Below are positions 12,891-25,003 of a stretch of 64,000 nt of DNA, one piece after another (positions within the stretch are counted from its first letter, which is position 1; every line of letters starts with the position of its first letter). Origin of the DNA: Clarkia xantiana subsp. parviflora (taxonomy: Eukaryota > Streptophyta > Magnoliopsida > Myrtales > Onagraceae); assembly GCA_036873135.1 (NCBI GenBank), contig JAPTYO010000001.1:51137774-51201773 (forward strand). Reading direction: 5' to 3'. Both the position numbers and the translations under genes were made by a program. The notes below the pieces were generated by a model. It saw nothing but the letters and a program-made list of their open reading frames with translations, was not told the DNA's origin and did not search any database.

Positions 12891-15260
12891 ATGGAGAATT
12901 CGCGGCAGTCTCTGATCCCTAGCTTCCTCTACACATCTTCCTCCTCCAGGACCGTGTTCTTGGAGAAACTGCTCGACTCGAGCGCCAGAGCCGTTGCTCC
13001 CTCACCGGACCCTACAATGGACAGTTCACCTGCCGATAATCAGTCAGGCTTCTTGGTTCCAGCTCCGAGCGAGCCGAGGAAGAAAATCGAGATGTACTCG
13101 CCGGAATTCTATGCTGCTTGTACAGCCGGTGGAATTCTCAGCTGTGGCCTTACTCACATGGCTGTCACTCCTCTTGATCTCGTCAAATGCAACATGCAGG
13201 TTGGCATTCGTAGATCTGCACTGATTTCGACTGTCATTTTGTTACGTTGCTTGCTAATAGTTTTAATCGCGTTTTATATCCGCCACTGCTATTATTTGAG
13301 TTGCTTCTTGTTCTTGAATTTTGCTGGATTGTGCCTTTCCGTTCTTGAATTTTGCAGTAGTTCTAGTAGTAATTGTCTCTCCTAGTGTCTATACATGTCT
13401 GTTGAACTTAAGGACCTCACTTCTTGTTGCGTATTGTTTCTGATCATTCTAACTTGTGATTCGGTATTGAAACAAGAGGTGTTGCTTCAGTAGAGTTGAG
13501 CTCATGGCTACCGCTAATTTCATCTACTATTCTTGTATTCGTTACAGTTTTGAGGGTTATGATTCCTCTGAGGTTTTGCCATGCTTCAGATATACCTGCA
13601 GAATTGCTTGAACATTTTCAAATCATATGATGATTCTGCTGTCATAATAATATAATATGAATTGCTGTGAATAAACATTTTGAATCCATGCCATGTGTAC
13701 CGGCAGATATCACCATTCTCATAACTCCATCACATTATGATTTATTTTGCTCAAAATGAGAGCTTCCAAGTGTTAATAACTATTTTAATTTGTTACTATT
13801 ATCACCATGCTCTAATATATCTTATTCCCTTATAGTTACATTGTTGAACCTCTATTATTAGGAATGTTAGTTAAGGTCTCTTATTGGATTTTCTCAGATT
13901 GACCCTGCAAAATACAAGAGCATCTCATCTGGCTTTGGAGTTTTGCTCAAGGAGCAGGGAGTGAGAGGGTTTTTCAGAGGTTGGGTACCGACACTACTTG
14001 GATATAGTGCTCAAGGAGCATGCAAATTCGGGTTCTACGAGTTCTTTAAGAAGTACTACTCTGACATTGCTGGACCAGAGTTTGCATCGAAGTACAAAAC
14101 TTTGATATACCTTGCTGGATCTGCATCTGCTGAGGTCATTGCTGATATTGCTCTTTGCCCATTCGAGGCTGTGAAAGTTCGTGTCCAGACACAGCCTGGG
14201 TTTGCAAGGGGTTTGTCTGATGGGCTTCCCAAATTTGTAAGATCTGAAGGAGCACTTGGGTATGCTATTGCTTACCATTGACTGTAATGTGTTATTTTCT
14301 TTGTGAACTAGTTAAGATCGTTTGCCAATTTCTCTAATAAATTGAATCATTTCAGGTTGTACAAAGGCATTGTTCCTCTATGGGGTCGTCAGATTCCTTG
14401 TAAGTTTTAACATCTGCAATCCTTATTTATCTATTTATACGCCATGACCTGTCTGAGTGGGTAGGTGTTCATTTAGACTGTTATAACTATAATAGGAAGC
14501 TTTAGATAGTTGCTCCTTCTGTGATGGCACCATATGCAATAGAAAGCTTTATTGTTCTTGAGTAAAAAATGTTAACTAGATATATGCGGTGAGGATTGCC
14601 ATTCAACTTTAATTGCATTTGTTCTTGTTCCGTCATTCATTTTGCTTTGCTATGTTATTCTAGAGGCTGATTAAGGTACTATTATATCCTATATAGATAC
14701 CATGATGAAGTTTGCTTCATTTGAAACCATTGTGGAGCAAATCTACAAGCACGCAATTCCAACCCCGAAAGATCAATGCAGCAAATCTCTGCAGCTCGGA
14801 GTGAGTTTTGCGGGTGGATACGTTGCAGGAGTCTTGTGTGCCATCGTGTCTCATCCTGCAGACAACCTCGTCTCTTTCCTCAACAACGCCAAAGGGGCAA
14901 CTGTTGGTGATGTAAGTGGTCAACCCTTAGTAAATCAAGAATGCTTTTTGCTCCTACAAAAAATTTAACTTCTCTCTGTGTCTCTCATTGTTTAGGCTGT
15001 TAAGAAGCTCGGTCTCTGGGGACTCTTCACTCGTGGCCTTCCTCTCCGTATTGTTATGATCGGAACCTTGACTGGAGCTCAGTGGGGACTATACGATGCT
15101 TTCAAAGTCTTCGTGGGACTGTAAGTTCTCAACCACTTGGTGAATACTCTATGCTTCTGTTGATTCGTTTTAATGTTAAATTCCTTCCCGTTTTAGGCCT
15201 ACAACGGGTGGTGTTGCTCCAGCTGCAGTTCCTGCTGCTATTGAACCGGCTAAGGCATAA
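12891..15260 (+). CDS. Mitochondrial phosphate carrier protein (PHT3/MPT type)
   Basis: Predicted 372 aa from exons 12891-13199, 13898-14259, 14356-14399, 14697-14911, 14996-15120 and 15197-15260, all in frame. I chose the ATG at 12891 ([14 protein letters not shown]) over the in-frame ATG at 12876 because plant homologues begin with MES/MEN followed by SLIPSFLY. Three mitochondrial-carrier repeats are visible: [21 protein letters not shown] and the phosphate-carrier-specific [11 protein letters not shown]. The N-terminal roughly 65 residues are Ser/Pro-rich and likely act as the presequence. The family imports phosphate with protons across the inner mitochondrial membrane for ATP synthesis. 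The C-terminus ends in an Ala/Pro-rich tail, as in homologues. No lesions seen; a 698-bp first intron is present. Confidence 0.95.
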
Positions 15261-16190
15261 GGAATGAGAGACTAGACTTCAGTGATCTATCCTAAGAATT
15301 TTGTTGCAGGTTGGTTACCTTAGTTACTGAGACCTTTAGTAGTTAGGTTAGGATAAGTGAGGAATTTACTCTAGATTCGGAACGCGGCGGCTTACCTTGA
15401 AAAGAAAGAGGAGAGAATATCATGCAGTGAAGATTATATTACTGTAAAGTGACTGTTTTACTATGGAGATGTATGTTTTCGAGTCGTAGTCTTAAGATTT
15501 TGCAGCTCAATGGTATTACTTTTCGTTCCACCCTTCTGTTCATTTCTTTTGCACCACGTTATTGTAATGTGAATCCCGGGGTTTTCTAGCAGCATTTTCA
15601 TCTTTTTACCATCCATCATACATATATACATTATAGCTTCAATTTCTGGTGGGAAAAATTGTTAGCGCCCTTCAATTTTCATCTTACTGGAACTCGCATT
15701 ATGAACTTCTAAAATTGAAACAGTGCGCTCTTACATTTTAGAAGTTCCACCCGTCTCAAATAATCTTCAATCTTTTTTTTTTTGTGCCAGTACTACATAA
15801 TCTTTTTACTTATAATATTAAGGCAGGAGTGGCGTAATCGTAATACCCTAAGCGTAACGGTTGAGAAAGTGATTAAGTCAAAAAGCACTTATAGTTTGGC
15901 CCAAAAAAAAAAAACACTTATAGCAATTTTAGAAGTTCAGGATGCAATTGTCTCAAGTCTCAAAGTTGAGGGCACTGGTACAATTATGTAAATCGTACTT
16001 TCACATATGATTATTAATTATTAATTATAAAAGAAACCCTATGGGTCAGGCAGTTGATTTGGCGCGCGCATCCGTGACAATTGTCTTCCACAGCGCCAAA
16101 CCCACCGAAGTACGGAACCAACCACAAAACCCTAGTTTTCAGAGGTGTTCCAACGGCGGACGCCTGAACCAGCTATTCTCCCAATACGCG
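15261..16190. other. 3' UTR and short spacer
   Basis: About 300 bases of likely 3' UTR of the phosphate carrier, then AT-rich sequence holding one micro-insertion (15895-15914). The last roughly 150 bases form the leader of the next gene and contain an in-frame upstream ATG at 16041. Confidence 0.55.
15895..15914 (+). mobile_element. Micro-retroinsertion TTTGGCCC-A(12)
   Basis: Twenty bases, TTTGGCCC followed by 12 A, lie between two perfect copies of CACTTATAG (15886-15894 and 15915-15923). The inserted motif matches the 3' terminus (TTTGGCC plus poly(A)) of the LINE at 48532-49343. It is best read as a LINE insertion truncated to its last few bases. Confidence 0.75.
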
Positions 16191-16832
16191 ATGGCGGATA
16201 CCAGAAACCAAGAACATGAAGTTGAAGGAGAGTGTGCATTGCCTACGAAGCGGAAGCGAGATCTCGCCGCCGTTACCGCTGAAGACTGTGGTGGTGAATT
16301 ACCGAGCAAAGCTGCCAAGAATGGCTCAATCGATGGAGTAAGCGACTCGCAGAACGCCAAATCCGTGAACGGAGGAGACAATGCGAACGGCCAAGAGAAG
16401 AATCGGGTTCCTGAAGCTTCTGATACAGTGGAAGCTGGATTAGGCGAAGGTATGGAAGAAGATGAGGACGACGATGAGTATGGGGATTACGAAGAGTCTG
16501 ATGAAGAAGAAGAAGATGATGATGATGATGAGGAGGGGGAAGAAAGGCCTGTGGATTTAAAGGGCAAGGGGATCCTGAAGGATGACAAAGGGAAAGGGAA
16601 AATGATTGTTGAAGATGATGATGATGACAGCGATGACAGTGACGATGCTGATCTAAGTGATGGTGGTGAGGCTGGATCTGACAGCGACAGTGATTTATCT
16701 GATGATCCTCTTGCAGAAGTGGACTTGGACAACATTTTGCCTTCAAGGACTCGGAGGAGCAGGGCTCAGCCTGGATTGTCAATAGGTGGTGATCGGAGGA
16801 GCTCTAGTCATGGAGGCGACAGCAATGCATGA
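16191..16832 (+). CDS. Acidic nuclear protein, CHZ1-like H2A.Z histone-chaperone candidate
   Basis: An intronless frame of 213 aa starting MADTRNQEHE at 16191. The frame extends upstream to an ATG at 16041, but the added residues look like translated leader. An NLS-like TKRKRDL lies near the N-terminus. A very acidic tract (Asp/Glu runs, about residues 90-120 and 140-175) surrounds a GKGILKDDKGKGK segment. The end contains DPLAEVDLDNILPSRTRRS, which resembles the C-terminal part of the CHZ domain that binds H2A.Z-H2B. That assignment is by motif memory and is not certain. Acidic runs are low-complexity and can mimic other nuclear proteins such as nucleolin-like factors. The long antisense frames over this region are mirror artefacts of the GAT/GAA repeats. 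Confidence 0.65.
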   Translation: MADTRNQEHEVEGECALPTKRKRDLAAVTAEDCGGELPSKAAKNGSIDGVSDSQNAKSVNGGDNANGQEKNRVPEASDTVEAGLGEGMEEDEDDDEYGDYEESDEEEEDDDDDEEGEERPVDLKGKGILKDDKGKGKMIVEDDDDDSDDSDDADLSDGGEAGSDSDSDLSDDPLAEVDLDNILPSRTRRSRAQPGLSIGGDRRSSSHGGDSNA

Positions 16833-19498
16833 CTCCAGTAAGCTGTTTAAGGTTAGTCCAGAGTTCATAGATTGAACTAGTGAAATAGCAGAATCTTATG
16901 ATCAAAATTAGCTATGGTAGTGTATTTGTTTAAACTGGAAACTGCATTTGCTGCATGCATTTTACATTGATGAATGATTCTGGAATGACTACTTCATCAA
17001 GAATTTGAGCTTTGCAAAAAAAATTACAGTATGGTAGTGTTATGCGCATTGGAGCCAAATGCTTAAAATGTCGTTTATAGATCAGATTCAGCACACCACA
17101 GTTAGTCGCGTCCTTGTACATCTAGCTCCATGATATTGTTCACTTTAAGAAAGAAACAGATACAGGTTATGGTGGATATATATATGTTATCTACAAGATA
17201 TATACTTCCACTGAAACCCAAAGTGAATTCTAATCCCTAATTTGGTGAGTTGTTCAAGTATCTGGTCTGACAACTCTAGTAAGAGAGTCTGCCTTATGAC
17301 CCAATAAGCAAGTATGGTTTTTTTTCCCAGATATTGCATGGTTGAGTAGCAGCTGCCTTTCATTGCCTTTGCTTCTGTTTCTGAAATTTTTGGGTTACCC
17401 TGCTGGTTACTACGTTTTGGGGTATGTTGTTTGGTAGAGATTCCAGTTGGGTGAGTAAATAGGACAGGGATTGTAAGATGTTAATAATTTAGAGAATTGT
17501 AATTTCTGTTTTGGAAGAATCCTTTGGAAATGGATTGGTCCCTTAGTGGATGATATAGTAGAGAAAGTTGCAGTTACTAGGACGGACTGGGGAGCATTTG
17601 ATAGAAGAGTTTTGCCTTAAGCTACTGATTTAGACAGAATGTCAGTTTTAAGTGGTAGAACTTGGTTTTCTCTCGAGTCAATTAGCCTCTGCCTGGTGTA
17701 TGTTAAATGAGGTGCATTAAATGGCCATGCTTATGCAGTAGGCAGTAAGTATTTTGGTGATGCCATGGTTAGTTATATTGCGAAACATGGGAGGGTTTGG
17801 TGAGTGAGTTTAACTAGCACATGTATGTCCCTTTGTTTTTTCAACCTGGCCATAGAGTGGAGCCCTTAATTGGTAGCAAGTTTAATTCATTCTTCAATAG
17901 TGTGTTGAGGAACTTTCTATTGGAGACTAACCAAGACTAACATTGAGAGGTAGCGTACCGGTCTGGCTCCAGTAGACTAGTTCTTCCTTTTGACTCATTC
18001 ATATGTAGGGCAACTTCAAACTTGTTAATGATATGACGGTCAAGTTGAAGTGGATGTGGGCCTGATTTACCTCTAGTACTGAATTGGTCCCAATGCTGTT
18101 AAAACGACTATGATGCGTATTTGGAGTTTACACATGGCAGTAAGTAATTGGTGTAATTAATAACACCATCCAACAATTATTATATTGAAACTACCCAATA
18201 GCAATGACCGAGTAAAGAACATGTGTGATATGCTTCGCTTGCGGAGCCAGGAATTAGGGCCTCATGCCCGAGTCAAGATGGCCCAACTCGAAGCCCAATC
18301 TAGCCGGGGCTGTATTATATAATATATATATATATAGGTTACCGTAATATATATATTTAAAATATTTTTCTGCTGCGTGTCTTAAGAGATCCCAGGATAT
18401 CTCTAGTGTGTTTATTTTACACTAGGAAAAATCTCCACTTGTACTGAGTAAATCCGTAAGAGAATAAGGAGTAGATTATGAATGTTTTTTTATTGTCAGA
18501 ATTTTAATGAGAATTTAAAATCTCTAATTAAGAGATAAATTTTGCTGAAATCAATATCCATAGTACATGGTTTGTTTATACCGTAGTTTATTCTAGAAGA
18601 AGAAGAAGAGAATAGTGTGAGTGGAGTTGGTATTTCCAATGCGCAGAGAAAAGAAAGAAGAAAGAATGAAAAGTAAGTAATGTTACGCTAAGCTAACGCG
18701 GTTAAGCAAACAATAAAATAGACACATAGACACATAGGCATGCGGTTGTCGTACATTAACATGTCATTGCTACTAGTCCCTTTGTCCACGGATCTGTTTG
18801 ACCAATAGTAACAATCAATCCATTCCAGTCACGTTCCCCGCCTACAATTCTTTATCTATTCAATGCTACTTCTAGAACAAAAGGACCTTACTGATCACAC
18901 CATTTCTTGTATATTGTAATATATTAGAGTAAATGTTACGAAGATTATTATATATTCCAAAACACAAGATAATCTGTTTTTAATATATGCTTTTTTTTTT
19001 TTTTTAAATTTGTGGTTCTTATTTATTTATGCAATAAATAATCTAATTTACTCATTTTTTATTGAATTGACCAGTTAACCGATGTCTAATTTATTTTTGA
19101 AAACGAAAGCTATTCGTATCCATTGGATACGCTCAATGTATTGAAAATGGATTATAATTTTAATACTCACACCAGAAATAATTTATTGTTTTAAAAGTAC
19201 TTTATTTCCACATAAAAGATAATTATTAATTAACCTAATTATATTTCATAAACTTTTCAATTTTTTAATAATATCCATAGCATATACAATATGATTTTAC
19301 TTGCACCAATCGGGTCCAATTCCAACTTCATGGAAGCTTCCACCCATATGAGTTGTAAATAAGTAGTATAAAAGCCTCATCTTCAAACCATATCTTCCAC
19401 AACAAATCCATTCATTCATTCATTTACAACATACTCTTTCCTTGTGTCTCAAAAACTTCTCCCTCATTTCTCCGATCTTTTGAAATCTAAGAAACAAT
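16833..19498. other. Spacer without recognised gene
   Basis: The first part is 3' UTR of the CHZ-like gene. From about 17100 to 18250 the base composition is more balanced, but no open frame or known motif could be supported on either strand. From about 18300 it is AT-rich up to the promoter of the GEM-like gene. Confidence 0.5.
19367..19373 (+). promoter_or_regulatory. TATA box of the GEM-like gene
   Basis: TATAAAA lies about 130 bases upstream of the ATG at 19499 and is followed by a pyrimidine-rich leader, a normal plant core-promoter arrangement. Confidence 0.6.
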
Positions 19499-20763
19499 AT
19501 GAATCACAGCAACACGCCGGCAGAACCACTGCAGAAAGCCGCCGCCGATGAAAACCCCTTCCACCAACAGATCTACCCCACTCTTCCGCCACAAAACTCT
19601 CCCAACTCCACCACTCACCACGACGTTAACCCCTTCCGCCACGAACCAGCCGAAGCTGCCGCCGTCTATCCCAAAATCGACCACCCTCCCCACCCGGAAA
19701 ATCAGCCGCCGCCACAGACATCAGTGAAATACGTTGAGGAAGACCGCACCCTTGCTGTTTCTCCGCCGCCTCCTGCGGCAGCGGAAGGTGGGTCGTCGTC
19801 GTGCTCATCTGCTCCTCCGGCGGTTGAGGAGGAGAAATGGGGGACGTGCGTGATGGGAACTCCGGCGGTGCCCACCGTGCATCCAGACAATAAGAAGGCG
19901 GCCTTCTGGGGAGCCGCCGGCGAGGAAGCCCATCTCCACCACCACCCTTACCTCCAGTATACTCCCATCGACCAGACTCAGAGGTCCAGCTCCTCCTCCT
20001 CCGGTGGCAGCCCCATGGAGAGCATGCTCCAGGTGTTCAATTCTTGGAGCCACAAAGCTGAGTCCATGGCCACCAATATTTGGCACAACTGTAAGTTTTC
20101 CCGGTCACCATCTTTGACTTTTCTTATCAGATATTCAACTATCAATTGTATTTTTTATTAAAAAATTATATCTTTTTATTAAATAATAATACAAAGATTG
20201 AGTATATCATTTTGATTAATTTATCGTTTGCTGGTGTATTATATTATTGTTTAGTGAAGACGGGGCCATCGGTACCTGGAGCAGCGTGGGCGAAAGTGAA
20301 CCTTAGAGCAAAAGCAATAACAGGAGGTGGATTCGAAACCCTATACAAACAAACATTTGCGACCTATCCAAACGAGGCCTTAAGAAAAACCTTCGCATGC
20401 TACCTCTCCACCTCCACCGGCCCAGTCCCCGGCACACTCTACCTCTCCAACTTCCACGCCGCCTTCTGCAGCGACCGTCCCTTGTCCTTCACCGCCCCCT
20501 CCGGCCAGGTCACATGGAGCTACTACAAGGTCTTTGTCCCCCTTCAAAACATCGCCGCCGTCAACCCCGTCGTCATGAGGGAGAACGCTTCTGAGAAGTA
20601 CGTCCAGATTGTCACCTTGGAAGGCCATGATTTTTGGTTCATGGGTTTCGTTAACTACGAAAAGGCGTGCCGACACTTGACCGACAGCGTCTCCAATCTT
20701 GTCGCATCTGGGGTTCCTTTCCCTCCGCAGAATGCTGCCCCCGCAGCTAATTGTCAGCCTTGA
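19499..20763 (+). CDS. GEM-like GRAM-domain protein
   Basis: Two exons, 19499-20090 and 20255-20763, join in frame to give 366 aa. The first half is Pro/His/Ser-rich and low-complexity. It is followed by MESMLQVFNSWSHKAESMATNIWHN and, after the intron, LKTGPSVPGAAWAKVNLRAKAITGGGFE, the conserved lead-in of GEM/GER proteins. The GRAM domain follows (about residues 225-345: FETLYKQTFATYPNEALRKT, GTLYLSNFHAAFCSDRPL, WSYYKVFVPL). GRAM domains bind membranes or proteins. In Arabidopsis, GEM-type members affect epidermal patterning and ABA or reproductive responses. The N-terminal region is longer than in the shorter GER5-type members. The exon sequence is GC-rich, which explains the long antisense shadow frames. 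Confidence 0.92.
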
Positions 20764-21256
20764 TTCATCATCTTTATATCGGTTTTGTCATTTTTATACA
20801 CGTGTTTTATTGTTTGTATTTGACATCGTTTGTATTTCCGTACCATATATATTTTCATATTTATTATATATAATAATAAATAATAATAATCTGTTATTTT
20901 AAATCCCAATCGCCGAACCATGGCAACTTGGTCGAAACCAACTAGCTTGTGTAAGATCAATGACCATATCAAGAGTTAATTAACCCTATAAACATTGAAA
21001 AAACATCAGAACCAAACTTCAGCGCTATAAATTAAATCCAAAAACTGATGAACCTTGTAAGTTGAATATAGTTCAAGGCATGGACAATGATTTAGTTTCT
21101 TTTCTTAGGGTTTTTCCGGTTCAAGCAAGTTGCTCTAAGCCGATGAAATTGATCGGTTCTAACACACTGAGGAACAACTATCTAACATGAGTGAGGCTGT
21201 GCATGAGTCTTGCTTGGCCTTACCATGCCACAACTTCAGAATCCGATGCTAACTTA
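20764..21256. other. Convergent 3' ends
   Basis: Tail-to-tail spacer between the GEM-like gene (+) and the TRAP-beta gene (-). It should contain both 3' UTRs. No other feature seen. Confidence 0.6.
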
Positions 21257-22812
21257 CTAGCGTTTCTTCTTGCTAGATTTTGATGGAGAGGTGATCAGGT
21301 GGATGAAGAGACCGATGATGCTGAGCACTGAAACTAGGGCTCCGTACTTTGCAAGCAACCTCTGCAGTTACACCAACAAGACAAAAGTTTTGGATACACA
21401 GTAAGAACACTAATGAGGAAAGCAGAATATTACGTAAACATCAGCTGTTCATATTTCTGGACTAGAAAAGATAGAATATGATATGATTCATAGATTCCAT
21501 ACCTTAGCCTTTACATTGGATCCACGATAAATGCAAGTCCATGCAAAAACACGTGAGCATAAGTATTACTACATGGATGTGTGGAGAAACAACTACGATT
21601 CGTTTTAGTAAAATTTCATACGAAAGGAAATTTAGAAACCTACCCACTCAAGCTTCTTTTCAGGAGGTCTATCTGCAAGTACGTCCAGAGGGAATATCGG
21701 ACTAGAATAAGCCACCTGAAAGAATATCATTTATAGATACCAAATTTTAATTCGCATCTTTGGGTTGAGTCATGGAGTAAATCAAAGATAGTAACTACAT
21801 AGATACAGTCACCTGCAAATCAGACTTTGTTGGAATGCGGAATGTAACTATGGCTCGTGCCCCATGGAACAATCCTTTTTCTTTAGCCTCCAATTCAAAA
21901 GAGTGTGATAGAAGAGCTCCGCTGCAGCTCCCAAATTTCAAGATCAAATCAGCTAACTTCATCAAGGAAAAGAAAGAATGGGCCTCCCATAATAAAACTG
22001 CACTGATAAAACCTATCACTCACCCATCAAGCCTTTCCCATGACCGGGTTGTGTTACCGTTGATGATATCGAATTTTTCCTGGGGCCAGCTATCATCATT
22101 AATAGCTATATCGTATGCAGTTCTGCAAATATTAGTCATGAGAGGCTCAGTTACTTTTGAATTTATTTGAGATCAAATCAGATTACTCAATCCAAACTAA
22201 GCTGAACAGTATTAATATGCAAGGTCAAAATCACGGCTTTTGGCTTCGGATGTGATAATGTTGTACAATAGGCATTACCTCACAAAAAATCACGAGCCTA
22301 ATAATTTTCTTCAGTGCTTTCCCCAGTTCATCACAATCTAAATTTCACAATTGGCTCCACTAATCCAATTACCGTTATTAAGTAAGAGCCAGAGCAGCTC
22401 AAAGGGTATGATTATGCAGAATTCTCAAACGTAATAGATTTCAATTGAACACGCAGCAGCTCAAGCTGATGACATACATTCATCGTGATCCAATTAAATC
22501 AAAGCAATGCGTCTAGTTATTAACGTAAGCATGCAGGAGCAGGATCAGATCTACAGTGACAGCAGTCGGGAAAGCAGGAATCAGGCAATGAAATTGAAAC
22601 AAGAGATAGGATCATAAGAGGTCAACTCACGCCGATCCTTGATTGTAGATGTCGATGGAGACGGAGACACGTTCCGCGCCGGACTTGAGCCGATTGAGAG
22701 ACGCCTTCTTGTGAGCGACGATGAACGGCACGTCGGAGCTGCCGAGGCACGCTGATGCAAACAGCAGAGTCAGCAGCACGGAGATCGCCGACCTGGAGAC
22801 GGTAGACGCCAT
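21257..22812 (-). CDS. Translocon-associated protein subunit beta (TRAP-beta / signal sequence receptor beta)
   Basis: Five exons on the minus strand (22812-22631, 22122-22024, 21921-21813, 21715-21644, 21361-21257) join in frame to 188 aa. The protein starts MASTVSRSAISVLLTLLFA, a clear signal peptide ending near ACLGSSD. The lumenal domain carries VPFIVAHKKASLNRLKSGAE, VSIDIYNQGSATAYD and an N-glycosylation site in NGNTT. A single membrane segment near the C-terminus (LVSVLSIIGLFIHLIT) is followed by a Lys-rich tail SKSSKKKR. The TRAP complex sits beside the Sec61 translocon in the ER and aids insertion of some signal sequences. Length, architecture and tail match plant members; no lesions seen. 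Upstream, the gene faces a roughly 6-kb repeat-filled spacer. Confidence 0.93.
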
Positions 22813-23512
22813 TTTATTGCCGGTGAGCTGCAGCTTTGGAAATAGCGTTTTGAAGATCCCTCGGTGGATTTTATATCGGACCTGTCCTGTGGTTCCGCGG
22901 TAGTGGACTCGGTGTGGCCAGAAACGTCGTTAGTATTTTATCGTCGTTACTCGTTATTATTGTTGGTTGGAATAATAGTTTTAATTTTCCCCCATCATTT
23001 TTCTCTATCGTTATTTGCACCATATAACTTTGATACTTGAGAAATTTAGTCCTTGTAATTCTATAATTTATACCCTAAACCCTTAATTAAAAGAAGGAAG
23101 GATATGATAAAAACATGTATAAACTTACACTTTTTTTTGTTTACCGTGGGTGGTATTGGGATGGCCCCCTTTAAAATGGCAGCCACTCATACTTCTAAAA
23201 AGGGTAAATAGTGCTGGTGAATATCTTTCCATTCTCATGGTCATTAGTGTGATTGAAACCCTGAAATCTAATTAAGAGATGAAGCGCTGAACCGTTACAC
23301 CATATTACATCTCACATAATACGATCATTGCTCTTTTAGCATTTTCTTATAGTGAGATGCATTTGCGTGCATATAAAAGAAGAGGTCTAACATGAATGAG
23401 AAGGGCACGTTAGTTTAGCCAGGATGCCTGCCAAGACTATATAGACGGTTTTACTTTCTTTGAGCGTCAGTCACATATTGCATTGCTCAATAAACCCGTC
23501 AATTATAACTTC

Positions 23513-23735
23513 GGCAAGTCATCCTTGGCTACCAAACCGTGATCTTATCTCCACGTAAGACCTCTCTTCTAATTACGTATCGGATAAGACCTTGTAAACT
23601 GAAAAGGAAGACGAATCCTAACATGAAAGATAAGAGTCTGTCTGGATAGCTAAGGAGACTGCCTGAAACCAAGTCGAGATCTCGAGAGCTAACTCGAGAA
23701 CTCGAAGCAAGGAGCAGGCAAGTCATCCTTGGCTA
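23513..23735 (+). repeat. 19-bp direct repeat pair of unknown origin
   Basis: GGCAAGTCATCCTTGGCTA occurs at 23513-23531 and again at 23717-23735. The following bases are also similar (accaaaccgtgatcttatct and aacaaacaaggctctttatct). It could be the remains of an LTR or a duplicated segment; no terminal signals were found. Confidence 0.5.
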
Positions 23736-24426
23736 ACAAACAAGGCTCTTTATCTTCATGTTAGAGTTGTCTTCCTCAGCTTGACCTTGTCATTTCTAAT
23801 GGACCTCCTATTCTATTTATAACCAAATAAGGAAGGAATTAAGACGATAAAGGCCAAGATTCGGGCCACTACGACCATTCCTCTTTAAGCATTAATTCAA
23901 GTAATCAACATTTTCTTTCCTTTATCAGAAATAACTTCCCATAATGGAATATATTCTCCATATATATACACATACATGCATATAGCTAGCTAGATATATA
24001 CATGATCTGGTTGGAAGAAAGATAAAGTATGCATGGCAGCCCATAATTATATATATCCTCAACTCACTTTTATATATTCTTCTTATTAATAAATCAAACT
24101 ATAAACTATTATTGTGGATTCAGAGAGACATACATGTTTCTGTTAAAACAAACGTTGATGAATTAGTCGGTACTGTAGGAGGAGATATGGTATATAGGCG
24201 AGTTGTTATGGGTCAAATTAAAAATCCTCTCACCTCTATATATCTGTCTTCTGCAGAGTTTTTCAAATAACCAGTCGAAGACCAATATCAAAATCAGCAT
24301 AATATCTGCTCCATCATGTGTTGTCGTTTGGATCTTGATGCCAGATCATTATAACAAGCTGGAATTAATACACAAAATTGGAGTTTAAACAACAATTTAA
24401 CTAGTAATACTGTAGACAATTTGCTA

Positions 24427-24606
24427 GGAGAAATTATTGCTTGTCACCATTCCAACAGGTGGCAATGAGATGGCGGCTCTTTAGCTAATCACCACCTGCC
24501 ATGTGTGATATTTACAGCCTCTTTCTACCACTTGTCTGAATGTAATTGGCTGTAGAGCCACCACCTACTTGCTACCTGTTGGAGCAGTGGCAAGCAATAA
24601 TTTCTC
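24427..24606. mobile_element. hAT-like MITE, 180 bp
   Basis: Inverted ends GAGAAATTATTGCTTG and CAAGCAATAATTTCTC are perfect over 16 bp, and the match continues imperfectly (CCAACAGGT / ACCTGTTGG). The flanks ATTTGCTA (24419-24426) and ATTTACTA (24607-24614) match at 7 of 8 positions, fitting an 8-bp hAT-type target duplication. No coding capacity. Confidence 0.7.
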
Positions 24607-24991
24607 ATTTACTAGTTGGAATTCAATTCTCTAAGTTGTCAGCTAGCTAGCTAGCTAATTATAGAAATTGTATGCGTGCTTATTAGGTGACACATTCACG
24701 CATCCGGCACCAATTTTTTAAAAGCCTATTTTAGAATATTATGTTACAAATATTGAGCAACATTTTATTTATATAATTTTGATGCAATACGTTTACAACT
24801 TGTACAATTATGATATATCAGTTAATTAACTGTTAATTTTGACAATTAAGTATTCATAAGATCCTGTATTTTTTTTATTTTTTTTTATTATTATAGAATT
24901 GCCATTACCTAAATGCAATTTCCGACCTAATCCTGTCAATATGCAGAATTGACAGTTTTCTGTTTTTTTTTTTTTTTTGGGTTTTCTACTT

Positions 24992-25003
24992 TTTTTTGCC
25001 ACA
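24992..25003 (-). mobile_element. Possible minus-strand micro-retroinsertion
   Basis: A T run followed by GCCACA (TGTGGC plus A run on the minus strand) lies between two copies of TTTTCTACTT (24982-24991 and 25004-25013). It resembles the TTTGGC-A(n) insertions elsewhere in the window but sits in T-rich sequence, so chance is harder to exclude. Confidence 0.35.

Noticed and set aside
16041..16190. N-terminal extension of the CHZ-like frame
   Set aside because: The residues look like translated leader, while MADTRNQ at 16191 is a better start.
16273..16782. Long minus-strand His/Leu-rich frames opposite the CHZ-like gene
   Set aside because: They mirror the GAT/GAA repeats of the acidic tract on the coding strand; no start context or homology.
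20380..20676. Gly-rich minus-strand frame opposite the GEM-like exon 2
   Set aside because: Shadow of the GC-rich coding exon; the GRAM domain on the plus strand explains it.
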